From Epiperipatus broadwayi (taxonomy: Eukaryota > Onychophora > Udeonychophora > Euonychophora > Peripatidae), in assembly GCA_028023455.1 (NCBI GenBank), contig JAQFVV010006271.1, positions 2,439,335-2,503,334 of the forward strand: a DNA stretch of 64,000 bases, written 5' to 3'. The position numbers were made by a program, and so were the translations under genes. Under the pieces are notes generated by a model, which had not been told where the DNA came from, did not search any database, and saw only the letters and a program-made list of their open reading frames with translations. This document shows positions 1 to 12,200 of the stretch, piece after piece. Position 1 is the stretch's first letter; every line of letters starts with the position of its first letter.

Positions 1-1138
1 TATACCTAATAGATCTGTAGAAACTAATTTGTTAACAATTTATGATCATATAGCTCATGCAATTGAAGACCAGCAGAGACTTGATGTTGTTTATTTTGAT
101 TTATCAAGAGCTTTTGATAAAGTAGACCACAGTATTCTTCTTCACAAATTATATCAAATGGGTTTTTCTACTAAGCTTGTTTATTGGTTTCAATCCTTTC
201 TTCATGGTCGTACTGCATACATTAAATTTAATAATACTATTTCATCTAATTTTAAATGTAATTTGGGGGTTCCTCAGGGTAGTATTTTAGCACCTATGCT
301 TTTTAACATTTATATGAATGACCTTAAGGATTGCTTAAAATCGTCTTATCTTTTGTGCTATGCAGATGACTGTAAAATCTTTAGAAGAATCACATCTGTG
401 TTTGATTGCACTCTTCTTCAAAATGATATAGATAATTTTAGTGCTTGGTGTGATCTAAATAATATGACTGTTAATTTCAGTAAATGTTCCTTAGTCTCGT
501 ATTCTAAAAAATCTGAAGTTTTGCATTTTTCTTATTTTATTAATTCTCACAAAATTATTTCTGTTGAATCCCAAAAAGATTTGGGAGTTATATTTTCTAG
601 TAATGGATCCTTTCTTCCTCATTTGGAAATGATTATTGGTAAGGCTTTAAAAATTATAGGTACTATTCTAAGGTTTGGTTATCATTTCAGTGGTGATACA
701 AAATTTAAATTATTTTTATCATTGGTTCTTCCCATCATTGAATATTGTTCAGTCATTTGGAATCCTAGCTCTAAACAGGGATGTAATTTATTACAATCAG
801 TGTATAATAAGTTTTCTAAATATGTTTCTTTGGGAAATAAAACTGTTGTTCATCTTTCTTCTAGAAGACAATATAGAGATATTAAATATCTTTATAAACT
901 TGTTAATAAAATAGTTCTTTTATCTAATACAATTTCTACTGTTATAATTAGATCTCATGTGCATGATACTCGGTCTGCTTCTGTTTGTTACATTAAAACT
1001 TGTCATTCCAATGTTCTTAGATTTTCTCCTTTGTTTAGGCTACCATCTTTATATAATCAGATTTGTAGCAATATTAATTACTTCAATTTAGATTATAATC
1101 AATTCTGTAATGTTATTAAATTTAAATGTCAGATTTGA
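1..1138 (+). CDS. LINE reverse transcriptase, C-terminal part (5' end outside window)
   Basis: Non-LTR retrotransposon ORF2 protein, which copies element RNA into DNA at a nicked genomic site. The frame is open from base 2, so the left end is the window edge and not a start; the first ATG inside it is not meaningful. In order the protein shows RT palm motif A (SRAFDKVDHSILLHKL), the LGVPQGSILAPMLFNIYMNDL block (motif B), the catalytic YADD (YADDCKIF), the thumb-side DLGVIF motif and a C-terminal tail with RLPSLYNQI. There are no internal stops over about 379 codons. These motifs are typical of the Jockey/CR1/Daphne-like LINE branch; the exact clade is inferred. The endonuclease domain and ORF1 would lie to the left of the window. 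Confidence 0.9.
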   Translation, partial: IPNRSVETNLLTIYDHIAHAIEDQQRLDVVYFDLSRAFDKVDHSILLHKLYQMGFSTKLVYWFQSFLHGRTAYIKFNNTISSNFKCNLGVPQGSILAPMLFNIYMNDLKDCLKSSYLLCYADDCKIFRRITSVFDCTLLQNDIDNFSAWCDLNNMTVNFSKCSLVSYSKKSEVLHFSYFINSHKIISVESQKDLGVIFSSNGSFLPHLEMIIGKALKIIGTILRFGYHFSGDTKFKLFLSLVLPIIEYCSVIWNPSSKQGCNLLQSVYNKFSKYVSLGNKTVVHLSSRRQYRDIKYLYKLVNKIVLLSNTISTVIIRSHVHDTRSASVCYIKTCHSNVLRFSPLFRLPSLYNQICSNINYFNLDYNQFCNVIKFKCQI

Positions 1139-1450
1139 TTGGTTTAACTTAATTTTGTTTATATATATATTAAATTGTTTTTTTTATTTTTATTTTGTTA
1201 TGTGCTTTATATTTATCCCTTTTATTTATTTGTTACTATTAATGTCTTAATAATAATTGTTTATATGCTGATATTTAATTTTACTTTAGATTTTTAAATG
1301 TGTTAATTATCTTTTATTGAAATATGGCACATAATTATATTAATAATTTGTCATTTAAACTCATTTATGTATTTATATATTTGTTATGGTGCAATACTGT
1401 AATTGGCTTTATGCTGTAGTTTTGTACGGTAAATAAATGAATTGAATTAT
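1139..1450 (+). mobile_element. LINE 3' UTR and tail
   Basis: About 300 bases of T-rich non-coding sequence follow the LINE stop codon and end in GTAAATAAATGAATTGAATT (1429-1448). This short A-rich repeat-like tail is typical of Jockey/CR1-type LINE 3' ends. The exact end is a visual judgement. Confidence 0.6.
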
Positions 1451-4339
1451 TTTCTTGTTCTTTTCCCTCATTTTACCATTACATCTTATTTAATTTTAAT
1501 CATGGTGGCGTCACCTTACATGGAGTGCCCTAGAGCCAGCGTGTATATATATATATATAAATTTAATAAACATGTAAAATATAACTTTAGTACCTAAATG
1601 TAAAGGTGTATATAATCTTAAAAGTTTATATGAACAAATGGGGAAAGCTTAAGGGTTAGATCTGTGTATGACTTTTTTTTCATTATTTTGGAGGATTTAT
1701 AAAATGTAACATTCGTTGTTTTGTGTAGGGAGAGGGAAGTATAGACCACACCCAGTAGCTTTCATTTTTGACTATTTTATATTTTATAGCAAATAAGTTA
1801 ACTTGCATATAAGTTAGAAAATGGATTTTTTTTTTTTTGTTTTTAATCTAAGTGTAAATCTTAAATAGAAAATCCAAATACTTTTGTGCGATTTGTATTA
1901 TGTGTAGAATCATAAAATGGAAAATAGAAAGCCGTATAAAGAATTTATGACTAAATATTATATTATTTAAATCTATATGTGGTGGAGGGGGATTTAGTTA
2001 AATAAACGGTACTATTTTATATTTCCATTGTTTATCATATATTTTATTTTAGAATAAAAAAAATGCAATCACCTATTTGTAATATCTGCTTACCACGGCT
2101 ATACCTGAGATAGGGAATTATTGTTGAGCTAGTCATTGGGATGGTATATCGGGGAGTTGAATTACAGTTTACTTTTCACCCAGTTTTCCTTCATCCAAAC
2201 AAACATATGTCCAAGAACGGAAAAAAAAATCCACTTTGCATACTCTCTCGACAGACAGGGAAGGCAAAATTATTTAACATTTTGCTTTCTTTATTATGTT
2301 GGGGGTGGCGCTAAAGTTTTGTCTAATAGATACAATACTTTTAAAGGTATGTGAAGAGAGGTAAAATGCTACTGTCAACGGGCAAATATATATTGGGGTG
2401 GAAGTATAAATAGTTTAACAAGGGAAGATTTTGATTTTACTTGAAATTAAATTTCTTTCCTCTAATAATTATTAAGGTAATACTTGTTTGTATTTAACCC
2501 CGCATACTATCGAAGATTATTATCGATCTCCCATTTTAAGATGTACACGTCATTTCATGCTCATGACGTACAACAGATATATAGTATCATTTTTTTAAAA
2601 CGGATAAGAAGGATGGGATATCGAACTGGTACAATATATATAAACTTATCATCAAATCGTGAATAAAAACTTAAAAGTTCTTGAATATAGCTTTCAATAT
2701 AGAATTTGACTAAATTTTATAATAATAATTAAAAAAACAAATGCTGAAATAAATTTTGCTAAAGGGTAGCCTAAAATGGTAATTTGTCAGTGATGTTAAA
2801 ATATTAATGATGATAAGACTTCGTTATTTTTTCTAGTTTAATTATTTTTCTAGTTCTTCAAAGAATTTAATTTATATACGACACACACAAACACACACAT
2901 GTAGGGCATATTATACTTTGTTAGTAGTTTCACATAATGTTTTATATATATAAAAAAAACTAATTTATTTTTAGTTGAAAAAGATTTTTATTTTTAAGGT
3001 TTTTAAAAAGTAAACAAATCTGAAGGCAATTAATATCATAATGTGACTAAGAATGATGAAAATCACACCTTAACATAATGATATTAAATTTAAATAAATG
3101 AAATATAATATTTGATGTAAAATAAAGAATCATTTGATCTCTCCATTAAATTATGGAAAATAAGATATATTGTAAGAGAAAGTAAAAGAGAGTTTAGTAT
3201 AAAGTTTGTAAATACCAATGATCAATAAATTCTAGAAATTTAAAAGTGAAATTATTTGTGTAAGATCTACTATAAAATAATTACGTTTAAAAATTAGGAA
3301 ATGCACAGAAAATTAGGAAAAAAAGTCAATTAGAAACTACGTGTATATATTACAGTTTTTATATATGCTTTATAATGTAATCAAATGAACTTGTATTTTT
3401 ATTTCTACTAAAATTATTTACAACATACAAGGAATGTAAAATCTTAGCATAAGTTGACAGTTTTAGTTATCATTGCAATCTGAAAAGCTCAGCTTTAATC
3501 TTATCTAGATTTAAAAATTTCTACAAAAATATAAAAAAATATAATTATAAAGGCTTATGCCTAGTTACACGGTAAAACTTATCATATTCAAACATTCGTG
3601 TGACCAGATGAAAACAATGATTTTATTTAAGATTGTTTTTAAAATTTCACTTAGCTGAAAGGAATTCAAGAAAATGTAGCCATAGAAATACTATATTATT
3701 AGATTGTTGAATAGACCAACATAATAAACCCTGAAAGTAAGACTGATGATATGTTAGAATAATCTCCCCAAATAAATAAGAATAATTCGGTGTGAAAGAA
3801 TAAAATATTTCATTAAAAATACATTACTTGAGCTCATCTATATATCACATTAATTTATAGTAAAAGTTCTTGAAGCTGGAAAATTCTTTCATTTTTATCA
3901 AGTAATATAATGCTGATATGGTATCTTCAGATAATAATTATATGATAGGAAAAAAGTTAGAATTCATAATACTATTGTCTCTATAGTTACAACAGAACTT
4001 AACAGTTAATACATATTATTACAATATTGAACATTATATTTTTTATCATAATTAATGTGTAAAAAATTAATTAAAGTTTATTAATGTAGGTTTAAATATT
4101 GGAATGTTGTAACAATTTGTTTTAAGGTAGTGACCAATAATTACTAATTAACAACTATGATCTTTGGCCTTTGGTAAGACGACATGGCATAAATGCTTTA
4201 GTGAAAAATATTAAAAATTATTTTAAATTATTCAATTGCAAGGATGATAATTTTTTTTAGTTTTCCAAATTATATAAAAAGTAAAAATTCATATATTATA
4301 TGATGACAGATCATAAGTATGTACTAAATAATTTAGCAT

Positions 4340-4340
<1 letters not shown>
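1451..4340. other. No gene seen; A+T-rich DNA
   Basis: About 2.9 kb of A+T-rich sequence. It holds a short (TA)n at 1544-1558, a CA-rich run near 2880-2900 and scattered homopolymers. The only open frames are short and without recognisable domains. Confidence 0.6.

Positions 4341-4343
<3 letters not shown>

Positions 4344-4375
<32 letters not shown>
4344..4375. repeat. (TA)n microsatellite
   Basis: Uninterrupted TA dinucleotides abutting the left end (TGTTAGTAGC) of the ~0.4 kb repeat array that follows. Confidence 0.9.
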
Positions 4376-4378
<3 letters not shown>

Positions 4379-5072
4379 AGTAGCTCAAATAAGCTTTTTT
4401 ATGAGAAGCTATTCATGCCATCTTTATCTAGGATTGCCCCCAATCTCGAGACTGGTTTTAAGCTAGGGCTCTCTTCAGTGAGGAGCTATGACACCAGGTT
4501 CAAAAAACCAACTCAAGCTAAGCATTTATATAATAGTTAACTCTTAATAAGAAGATCCAAAATTTTTAGACATCTACATGTCTTCAAAGTCAGTAGGCCA
4601 ACTGAAAAAATCATATGGTGCTAAACTTAATTCAGATACACCATATATTAATAGGCTTAGCAATTTAATTTATTGAAAGCTCCTAATAACAAAATAATAA
4701 TAGTAATAAAAACAAGTAATATATCCCATAACTTTTATAGGTTGCATTTACAAATATGTAAAATAAAGAGCATGCTAATAGTTCAAATAAGCTCATTTTA
4801 TGATAAATGCTACAAGAGAGGCATTCAAATTATCTTTATCTAGGACTACCCTCACCCCCAAACTGATTTCAAGCTATGGACCTCTTCAGTTAGGAGCTAT
4901 GACACCAGATTCAAAAAACAACTCGAGCTAAGCATTTATTTCATAGTTAACTCATAACATGAAGATCTGAAATTTTTAGACATCTACATGTCTTTAAAGT
5001 CAGTTTGCCAATGGTAAAATATCGTATGGGCCTAAACTGCAATTTAATTTTGCCCAAGCACCCAACAGTAAT

Positions 5073-5162
<90 letters not shown>

Positions 5163-5760
5163 TCAAGTCATATATCACATGATTTATATAGCTTGCATTT
5201 ACAAATACGTAAAATAAAGAGCTGCTAATAGCTTAAAAAAGCTTTTTTATGATAGATGTTACAAGAGAAGGCATTCAAATAATCATTATCTAGGATTGTC
5301 TCTTAGGATTGAGCTATTAGCATGTTCTCTATTTTACATATTTGTAAATGCAAGCTATATAAGTCATGTGATATATGATCTGATTTTATTACTATTAATT
5401 TACTGTTGGGGGCTTTGGCTAAATTAAATTTCTAAACCTATTAATATATGGTGTATCTAAATTAAGTTCAGTCCTATGATTTTTTCAGTTGGAGAGCTGA
5501 ATTTAAAAACACGTAGATATCTAAAAATTTCAGAACTTCTTATTAAGAGTTAACTATTAGATAAATGCTTAACTTGAGTTGGTTTTTTGAATCTCGTGTC
5601 CTAGCTCCTCACTGAAGTGAGCCATAGCTCAAAACAGCTCTGGGGATGGGAAAATCCTAGATCAAGATGATTTGAATGCTTTCTCTTGTACCATTTATCA
5701 TAAAAAACTTGTAAATGCAAGAAGCTATATAAGTCATGTTATATATGACTTAATTTTATT
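4375..5760. repeat. Tandem plus inverted ~0.4 kb repeat array
   Basis: Two direct copies begin at about 4375 (TAGCTCAAATAAGCTTTTTT) and 4777 (TAGTTCAAATAAGCTCATTT). A third partial copy starts near 5223. Shared landmarks are GAGCTATGACACCAG, TCTTTATCTAGGA and CATCTACATGTCTT. At about 5300-5310 the order flips: 5310-5715 is the reverse complement of the same unit, with recognisable mates of each landmark. The second copy carries a long (AAT)n. Copies differ by many substitutions, so the array is old. No coding capacity is seen. It could be a satellite-bearing non-autonomous transposon; the class is unknown. Confidence 0.75.
5075..5161 (+). repeat. (AAT)n microsatellite
   Basis: About 28 uninterrupted TAA/AAT triplets inside the second copy of the ~0.4 kb repeat. 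Confidence 0.95.
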
Positions 5761-6078
5761 ATACACACACACACATATATATATATCAAATTTTATTATA
5801 ATCAACCGGATCATTTAAATGGAACTAATTAAAAATACACTAGTTAAAACATTCAAGATTTAATATCTTTTCAATTATATATAAATATATACATTTTCAC
5901 TAGGACATAAATGAGAAATAGAGGGAGATTTAAGTTAACGTTTTCAGTTTTGAAATCAATGTAATATCCAGCTAAAACTTATGTTCTTATGCAGTGTTGT
6001 TTTGACTAGAATTTCATCTACCTAAAATATTGGTTTGAGATTTAGTTCTATTTAGAACTGTCAGAAAAACATCCATTA

Positions 6079-6084
6079 TTTATT
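6079..6084 (-). promoter_or_regulatory. Candidate poly(A) signal of the protease-homologue gene
   Basis: AATAAA on the minus strand (TTTATT on plus), about 65 bases after the stop codon of the last serine protease homologue exon. In such A+T-rich DNA the hexamer is common, so this is only a candidate. Confidence 0.35.
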
Positions 6085-6149
6085 AGATATATAGTACATT
6101 AATAATTTAGATGTTGAAAATTGCCATTATTTACAATTTGTAGATGTGT

Positions 6150-6311
6150 TTAATTGATGCTTATTAAGTTGTTAATCCAAGTCAAATAATTTTGAATATT
6201 GACATATATCCCGGGTATCTTGGGTCTTCCACATCCAATTCCCCAAGAAACAATTCCCATGAGTTGATAATAACCATTGACATTACAAACAAGAGGGCTT
6301 CCACCATCACC
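6150..6311 (-). CDS. Serine protease homologue, last exon (GDGGSP motif)
   Basis: Last coding exon of an S1-fold (trypsin-like) protein. The minus-strand acceptor TTTTTAG (6318-6312) is followed by 53 codons and TAA. The exon opens with GDGGSPLVC where active proteases have GDSGGPLVC, so catalytic Ser195 is Gly. It continues with MGIVSWGIGCG (the W215-G216 strand and the following Cys) and PGIYVNIQNYLTWI, the standard C-terminal strand and helix. It starts in phase 0, which matches the donor of the exon at 26092-26255. GDGGSP-type motifs are known from arthropod clip-domain serine protease homologues, which act as non-catalytic cofactors, for example in prophenoloxidase activation. The role here is inferred from family only. 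Confidence 0.9.
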   Translation of the reverse strand, partial: GDGGSPLVCNVNGYYQLMGIVSWGIGCGRPKIPGIYVNIQNYLTWINNLISIN

Positions 6312-6832
6312 CTAAAAATAATATGCAAATATAAGTAAATTTTTATTAATAATATCTTTTTTATCTGAAATATTTTATAAATCGAAGCTGCTCACTTTAT
6401 ATCATTATTTTTTAATATAAACACCCACCCACACACACACACATATATATATATATATGCAATTATTGGACTATAAGTAAAAAATATAGTACATTCTTAA
6501 CTAAAAGTAAATCTATAAGATCATAAACCTACATTCATTTAATAAATCAGATTTTTTCCCCCTTTCTCAATTTACACACATTTCACGTGACACCAATTTT
6601 CATCAAATAATGGAGACATTTAAATACTGATAAACATGTTTCAGCTATCAACTTGAATCTTATTTAAATACTTCAAAAGATTATTGTTTAATTTTAAATA
6701 TTCAAATAAATTTGTATTTACATATTGGATTATTTCCATCATATAATATTAAATATTGAATATTTTAATTTAATCCTATTTAAATCTTCCAAATTACATT
6801 CAAATATGAGTAATAACAAACAGATTAGTATA

Positions 6833-7480
6833 TGCACACCGTTTTGAGAGCTACTATTCTCCTCTTTTCTTCAGGTGATGCTGGCTTGACCAGTGACAGT
6901 ACTAGTATGGGAATCGAACTTGGACCTTTATACACTTGACTATTGAATTTTTCAACAAATTCTCTAACCAACTGAGCCATAACTTCCAAAAGTAACATTC
7001 AGTAGAAATGTCATATACTTATCTATGAGGTTTCTTCTGATTTCTCCACTTTTTTCTAAGAACAAAGTTGATTAGTGGTTTCCATACATTATGTATGATC
7101 ACACTAGGTTGACTTATAGGGTTATTCATCATTATCATGTGAACAGCTTCTTTGAATTTTTTTCTTTGAAGCTGATCACAAGATAATGGTGAATAACCCC
7201 ATTAGTTAACCTAGAGTGATAATACATAATGTATGGAAACTACAAATCACTTTGCTCTTATGAAAAAATAAAAAAAATAGGAGGAACATTGTAGATAAGT
7301 ATATAAAATTTCTACTGACTGTTGCTTTTGGTAGGTTGACTCAGTTGATTAGATTGTTACCTTAAAATTCAATATTTCAGAATCTATGCATCCAGGTTTG
7401 TTCCCATGCTAATACTGTTACTGATACATCTGAAGAAGAGAAGAAAATAATCTGTGTGCTATTACTAACAGTTGAATGTA
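6833..7480. mobile_element. Fold-back pair of tRNA-derived SINE-like sequences
   Basis: Two ~320-base inverted arms meet near 7165. Landmarks of the left arm (CTTCAGGTGATGCTGG, CATTCAGTAGAAATGTCATA, CATACATTATGTATGATCAC) recur as diverged reverse complements in the right arm. The left arm on the minus strand has a tRNA-like internal promoter: A box TGGCTCAGTTGGTTAGAG (6983-6966) and B box GTTCGATTCCC (6919-6909). The right arm carries eroded versions (GACTCAGTTGATTAGA, CAGGTTTGTTCCC). This is either one snap-back element carrying a tRNA head in each arm, or two SINEs inserted head to head. No coding capacity. Confidence 0.65.
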
Positions 7481-8509
7481 ATTGGAAGATCTAAATAAAG
7501 TTAAATTTTTCTAAAGACATTCAATACTTAATATTAGATGATGGAAATACTGCAAGATATAAATACATTTAAAATACCATCATCACATACCTTCTGGAAA
7601 CCATACAATAATTATTTTAATAATATTTTTTTACTGGCTGGTATTTTACACATTAAAATCAAACAATAAGTATTATAAGTACTTAAATAAAATTTAGGGA
7701 TATTTACCAGTATCTTCATCTGCAGATGATCTAAAAAGGATTACAGATTTACTTAAAATAAGTGTATGATGGGAGAGAAAAGGTCTGATATTTATAATTA
7801 CATGTCATAATCATATCAGTTCACATTTCTTAAGAGTGTTAAAGTGAATTTTTGACTGATTACTTTAATAAATTATAAGACACTTATTACTATGTTACAT
7901 GCATTATTAGAGTAGGTATAATTATTTTCTGTCCATATGTTGCTGTAAGTAGGAAAAATATATCTCTGCCATAAATTGTATGTGTTTGACGTCATAATAA
8001 TTATTGAAAATATCAAAAATACATTTGCGTGTGTGAGAGTGTTATTTTAAACTTTAAATTCAAACAATAGACATTTTAATACTAGATATTCAAATCTCTG
8101 GATCATATGACAAGTGAAATGGCAGTGATCTGATGTTTTAGGCAGATATTAGCTTGCTTATGATTTTATAACTTTACTTTTGTTTAGAAATACAATGACG
8201 TGTATTACCAGCTACCGACTAATAGTAATTATGGTCATTGTAGCTTCAAACAAAAACAGAAATATAGGGGGGGGGGAAACAAAACGTTAAAGATAAGTTT
8301 TTACTATATAAATCAAATCCGAAATACAACCACAACATATTATAACACCTTTGTTCTCTTCATTGGCAAATTGTGATATTGATCTTAATATCATCTGCAG
8401 CATTTTTTCTTAAACATATTAATACCTTGCCTAAATTTAGATTTTCAATTTACTTTTTTGTTATCATTATCGTAACTTTTTTAGAATATGATTAGTTATT
8501 AATAATTTT

Positions 8510-9120
8510 TATTAGTCACTGACTAGAGATTACCCCAATAATGAATAATATTTTATGTAGTATAATTTTCACTACACTAAAAAAATGCAAGATAAGAATT
8601 GGTTTCTAACCACTTTTAATCTTTGTGGTGGATGTATTCATAAACATAAACAAATACATGTGTAAAAAATCTATGATCCTCAAGGTGCACATTTTGTGCT
8701 GAACCAGAACTCGTCAGTTGGCCCAGACTACAATCTCTTATGCATATCTTTATTATCGTTTCATATATATAGCAAATTACTTCAATTTAATTGATAAATG
8801 TCAAATGTGCTACCCTCACAAACACATCAATTAAACTGTAGTAATTTATTATATATGTATGTGTACTGAATAAGGATAAAGATATGTGTAGAGTTTGTGG
8901 TCTGGGCCAACTGATGTGTGCTGGTTCAGCACAAAATACGCACTTTGGGAATCATAATTTTTTTCACATGTCTTGGTCATATGTTTATAATTACACCTCT
9001 CAACAGGGTAATAAAAGTGAATAGAAAGCACTCCCTACCTAGCTTGAGAGTGATGTAGTGAAAATTATAATACAGAAAATATTATCCATTAATGATTAAA
9101 GGTAATTTTTATAATGTTTA
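8510..9120. mobile_element. Inverted-repeat (snap-back) element
   Basis: Imperfect inverted repeat with ~240-base arms and a ~100-base centre. For example, TGCTGAACCAGAACTCGTCA (left) is mirrored by a diverged copy around TGATGTGTGCTGGTTCAGCA (right). ATAATTTTCACTACA on the left is matched by TGTAGTGAAAATTAT on the right. The arms are clearly diverged, so the element is old. It is non-coding; the apparent open frame across the right arm has no recognisable domain. Probably a MITE-like DNA transposon derivative of unknown superfamily. Confidence 0.65.
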
Positions 9121-9266
9121 AATAATTCACACAGTATAATATAAAATTTCTTTATATAACAACAATAATTGGGTATATATACAGTTTGAAATTCTTGATA
9201 TTTATCTATATTGGGATTGTCTAAGTGTTGACTGGTTTCAAATGGTATATATATATATATATATAT

Positions 9267-12200
9267 TGTGCCCTTGTCTGTAGGTCATAGGTCGGTAGAA
9301 AGGTCAAATGTGAAAAAAATTTTAAATTTTAAGTTATATTTAGGTGATATAAAAGTAATAATAGTTTTGAAATACAATTTTAAGCTAAAATACCTAACAG
9401 ATCATAGTGTAATAAAGTATTTTTAAAAGTAAACAGTTAAATAAAGTTTTAATATCATTGCTTATGGTTGTGAAAGCTGGCCATACAAAATAACACAGCT
9501 ATAGATAGCTAAAATTATTGTAATAAATTTAAAATAATAGTCTAAGAATTAATAGATTAAATAAATGAAATATAATTTTATAGTTAGTCAAAATTAATAG
9601 GATATATTTTTTTATTAATAAACTTTAGGATGGTGAGAGTTATATTTGGTTCTATAAGTTTCAATTTATTTTCCAAAATTTTATAAAGTACGTTAGTTTT
9701 GGTGATTTAAACCGAGACATAAATAAAAAAGAAATTATTTTATAAAGTTGATAGACACGTGATCGTATATTAAATGCCTTCACGCACACACACACTTGGT
9801 AGATAATAATAAAGTTTGTGAATTTAAAACTAGATATAATTGCCATCCATCATTAAAATTAAAAGTTAAAAATGTTATATATTGTCTTAATAATTATTTT
9901 AAAGATCAAAAAATAAGTTTATCAAACTATAATTTAATTTAATAATATTAAGTTAAAATAATATTCCAGACATTACGTCATAAATATTTATTTAAAAGTA
10001 CAGTTTATTATCCCAAAATAGAATGACTAATATTGTTCGCGCTAAAAACAAATATTGACCAATCAACGGATTTAAATTGGCAAGAAAAAAATCTAAGATA
10101 GACAGAAGCGGGAGACGGAATGTGAAAGTTGAAGAGGACGGTAACCTTTTTGAATTGCTTGTAACATCAAAGCTGAAAAAGTAGTTTAAATTTATAAATT
10201 AATAATTATTCTAAGTTAGTCTTTAACAGATAATATAATTTTGTATCCAGAAAGATGATTTGCTAATTTCTACGTGATCTTACCAGTGGATTTATTCAAA
10301 TTTGACCATTCATACTACAGTAAAGATGGAAATACCAAAAATAATAATTGAAATAATTATTGAAAGAAAAATGAGTGAAAATTGTATAAGTTTTATGTTA
10401 TTCGTGCTCAACCAGAAACTAAATCCTATAACGCTAAAAAAGAAAAGTAATACAAAGAAGACGCTGTGTGAAAATATAAGAAAGAAAATATTTACTGTTG
10501 AGAGAATCTTATGACGAACATTTGTTTTATAAATACTTAAAACTAAGTCATATTTCTCTATGAGAAAAATCATAGTATATGTTCAAGTAAATATAAAGTG
10601 AATGAGGAAGAAAATATGATATATTAAAGGAAAACATTATTTAAAAATATAATTTTCCAAAAGTAAAAAGTAGGAGAAAAGCCATAGTCCTGTATGAAGT
10701 GCTATATAAATTTACTAAGAGGAACCTAGATTTTATCTCATAATAGAGAAAAGGAAAATATATTTAAATGGAAGAAATATTGTTTAAACAGAGATAAATT
10801 AATCACTAAAGGAGGAAAATGGATCCAGGGAAATAAGGAAAAATTTATTGAATTTTCTAAAATAAAGTACAAGATGCATCGAGGGAAAACCAAGCGCGCG
10901 GGGAAAAAGAAGAAAAAATTAGCAGACTATATAAAGGAGATATCAAGAATAAGTGGGAAAATTATGAAGAAAACTAAGGATCATCGTCTAAGAAGAATTA
11001 ATAAACATAATTAAAATTTTAAATAGAACATTAAGTGACTAAAGAAAATAAAGTATATTTTTTTTATTTAGCTTTGCAAGGAACGATTTTCCAAGCGAAT
11101 CCAACAAAGATGTATCGTAAATATAATTTTAATATTTTTTTTTATTGTATTTAAAGTATAAAATTTGAATTAGCTTAGGGAAACATATAAACATAAATTT
11201 TATAATAGTTATAATTAAAATATGAGCTAATGGAATGAGAGAAATATTAATAATAAATAAAATGTGTGTATGGAAAATGTTAAACACCTACTAGAAGTCC
11301 TGGAATGGAGAAGTTTACAAATACGATCCAGAGGATAGAGATCGTTGGTAATTTTAATATTATTGATAATATGTAATGTAATTTTTTTTTATAGGTCATC
11401 TATTAATGAATGAGGTATGAACGATGTTAAAAGTTATAAGTACACATTTATCCAACATCAAACATATATTTGAGAGAGAAGTAAAACTTTAAAATGTGCA
11501 TGCAATAAATAATTTAAAATAATTAATAATAAGTAACATATTAATTATGTGATTCTTTTGAATTTTATATTGAAAATATCCAAATAGTTTAGAACAATAG
11601 AGATAGAAATGTACGAGAAGTATAGTAAAGAATTTTCTTAAGAATAGCTGTATAGTTATATTAAAAATGAATTTTATTATTATTAGCAAGATAGACAAAG
11701 AATTTGTCGATGTAATGTAGAGGAATCTGAAGAAATCAGTCAGATAGTGACTTGGGAGTACTGATATCAAAGGAAACCAAGAGGATGTTTTATTGAAATA
11801 TAAGGAATGAAATATGGGGATCATAATAATTTGTGTGACCTCAGTATAGATAACTTTGCCCTATAACTGAGCACATATATTCTGGACAGTGTCTTTACAT
11901 ATCTTTGAAACTTTCTGATGTGATGAAGCTGAAGAAATAGCTTTAGCATCCTTCCAATATTAGAGGCAGATAGACAGATAAAAGTCACTCCTCTATGGCG
12001 TCCATAAATTCACTGTGCCATGATTGTTGAAGTTTTATAAAGGATAATATCTTGTTTATTTTGATCCAATACATCTATATCTTCGCTATCTTGATTTCAT
12101 GGAAATACATCGTCAGGGAGATAATTTTATAGAAATGATACATAAGATAGAAAGGAAGCTAGATATTAGTTATGTAAGAATAGTTGTTTACTAGAGTAAA

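Noticed and set aside
675-914. 79-codon plus-strand frame inside the LINE
   Set aside because: Shadow frame of the reverse transcriptase, which is much longer and has all RT motifs.
10302-10573. Overlapping plus and minus frames with hydrophobic or basic composition
   Set aside because: Low-complexity frames in the non-coding TG...CA repeat; not kept in the homologous copy.
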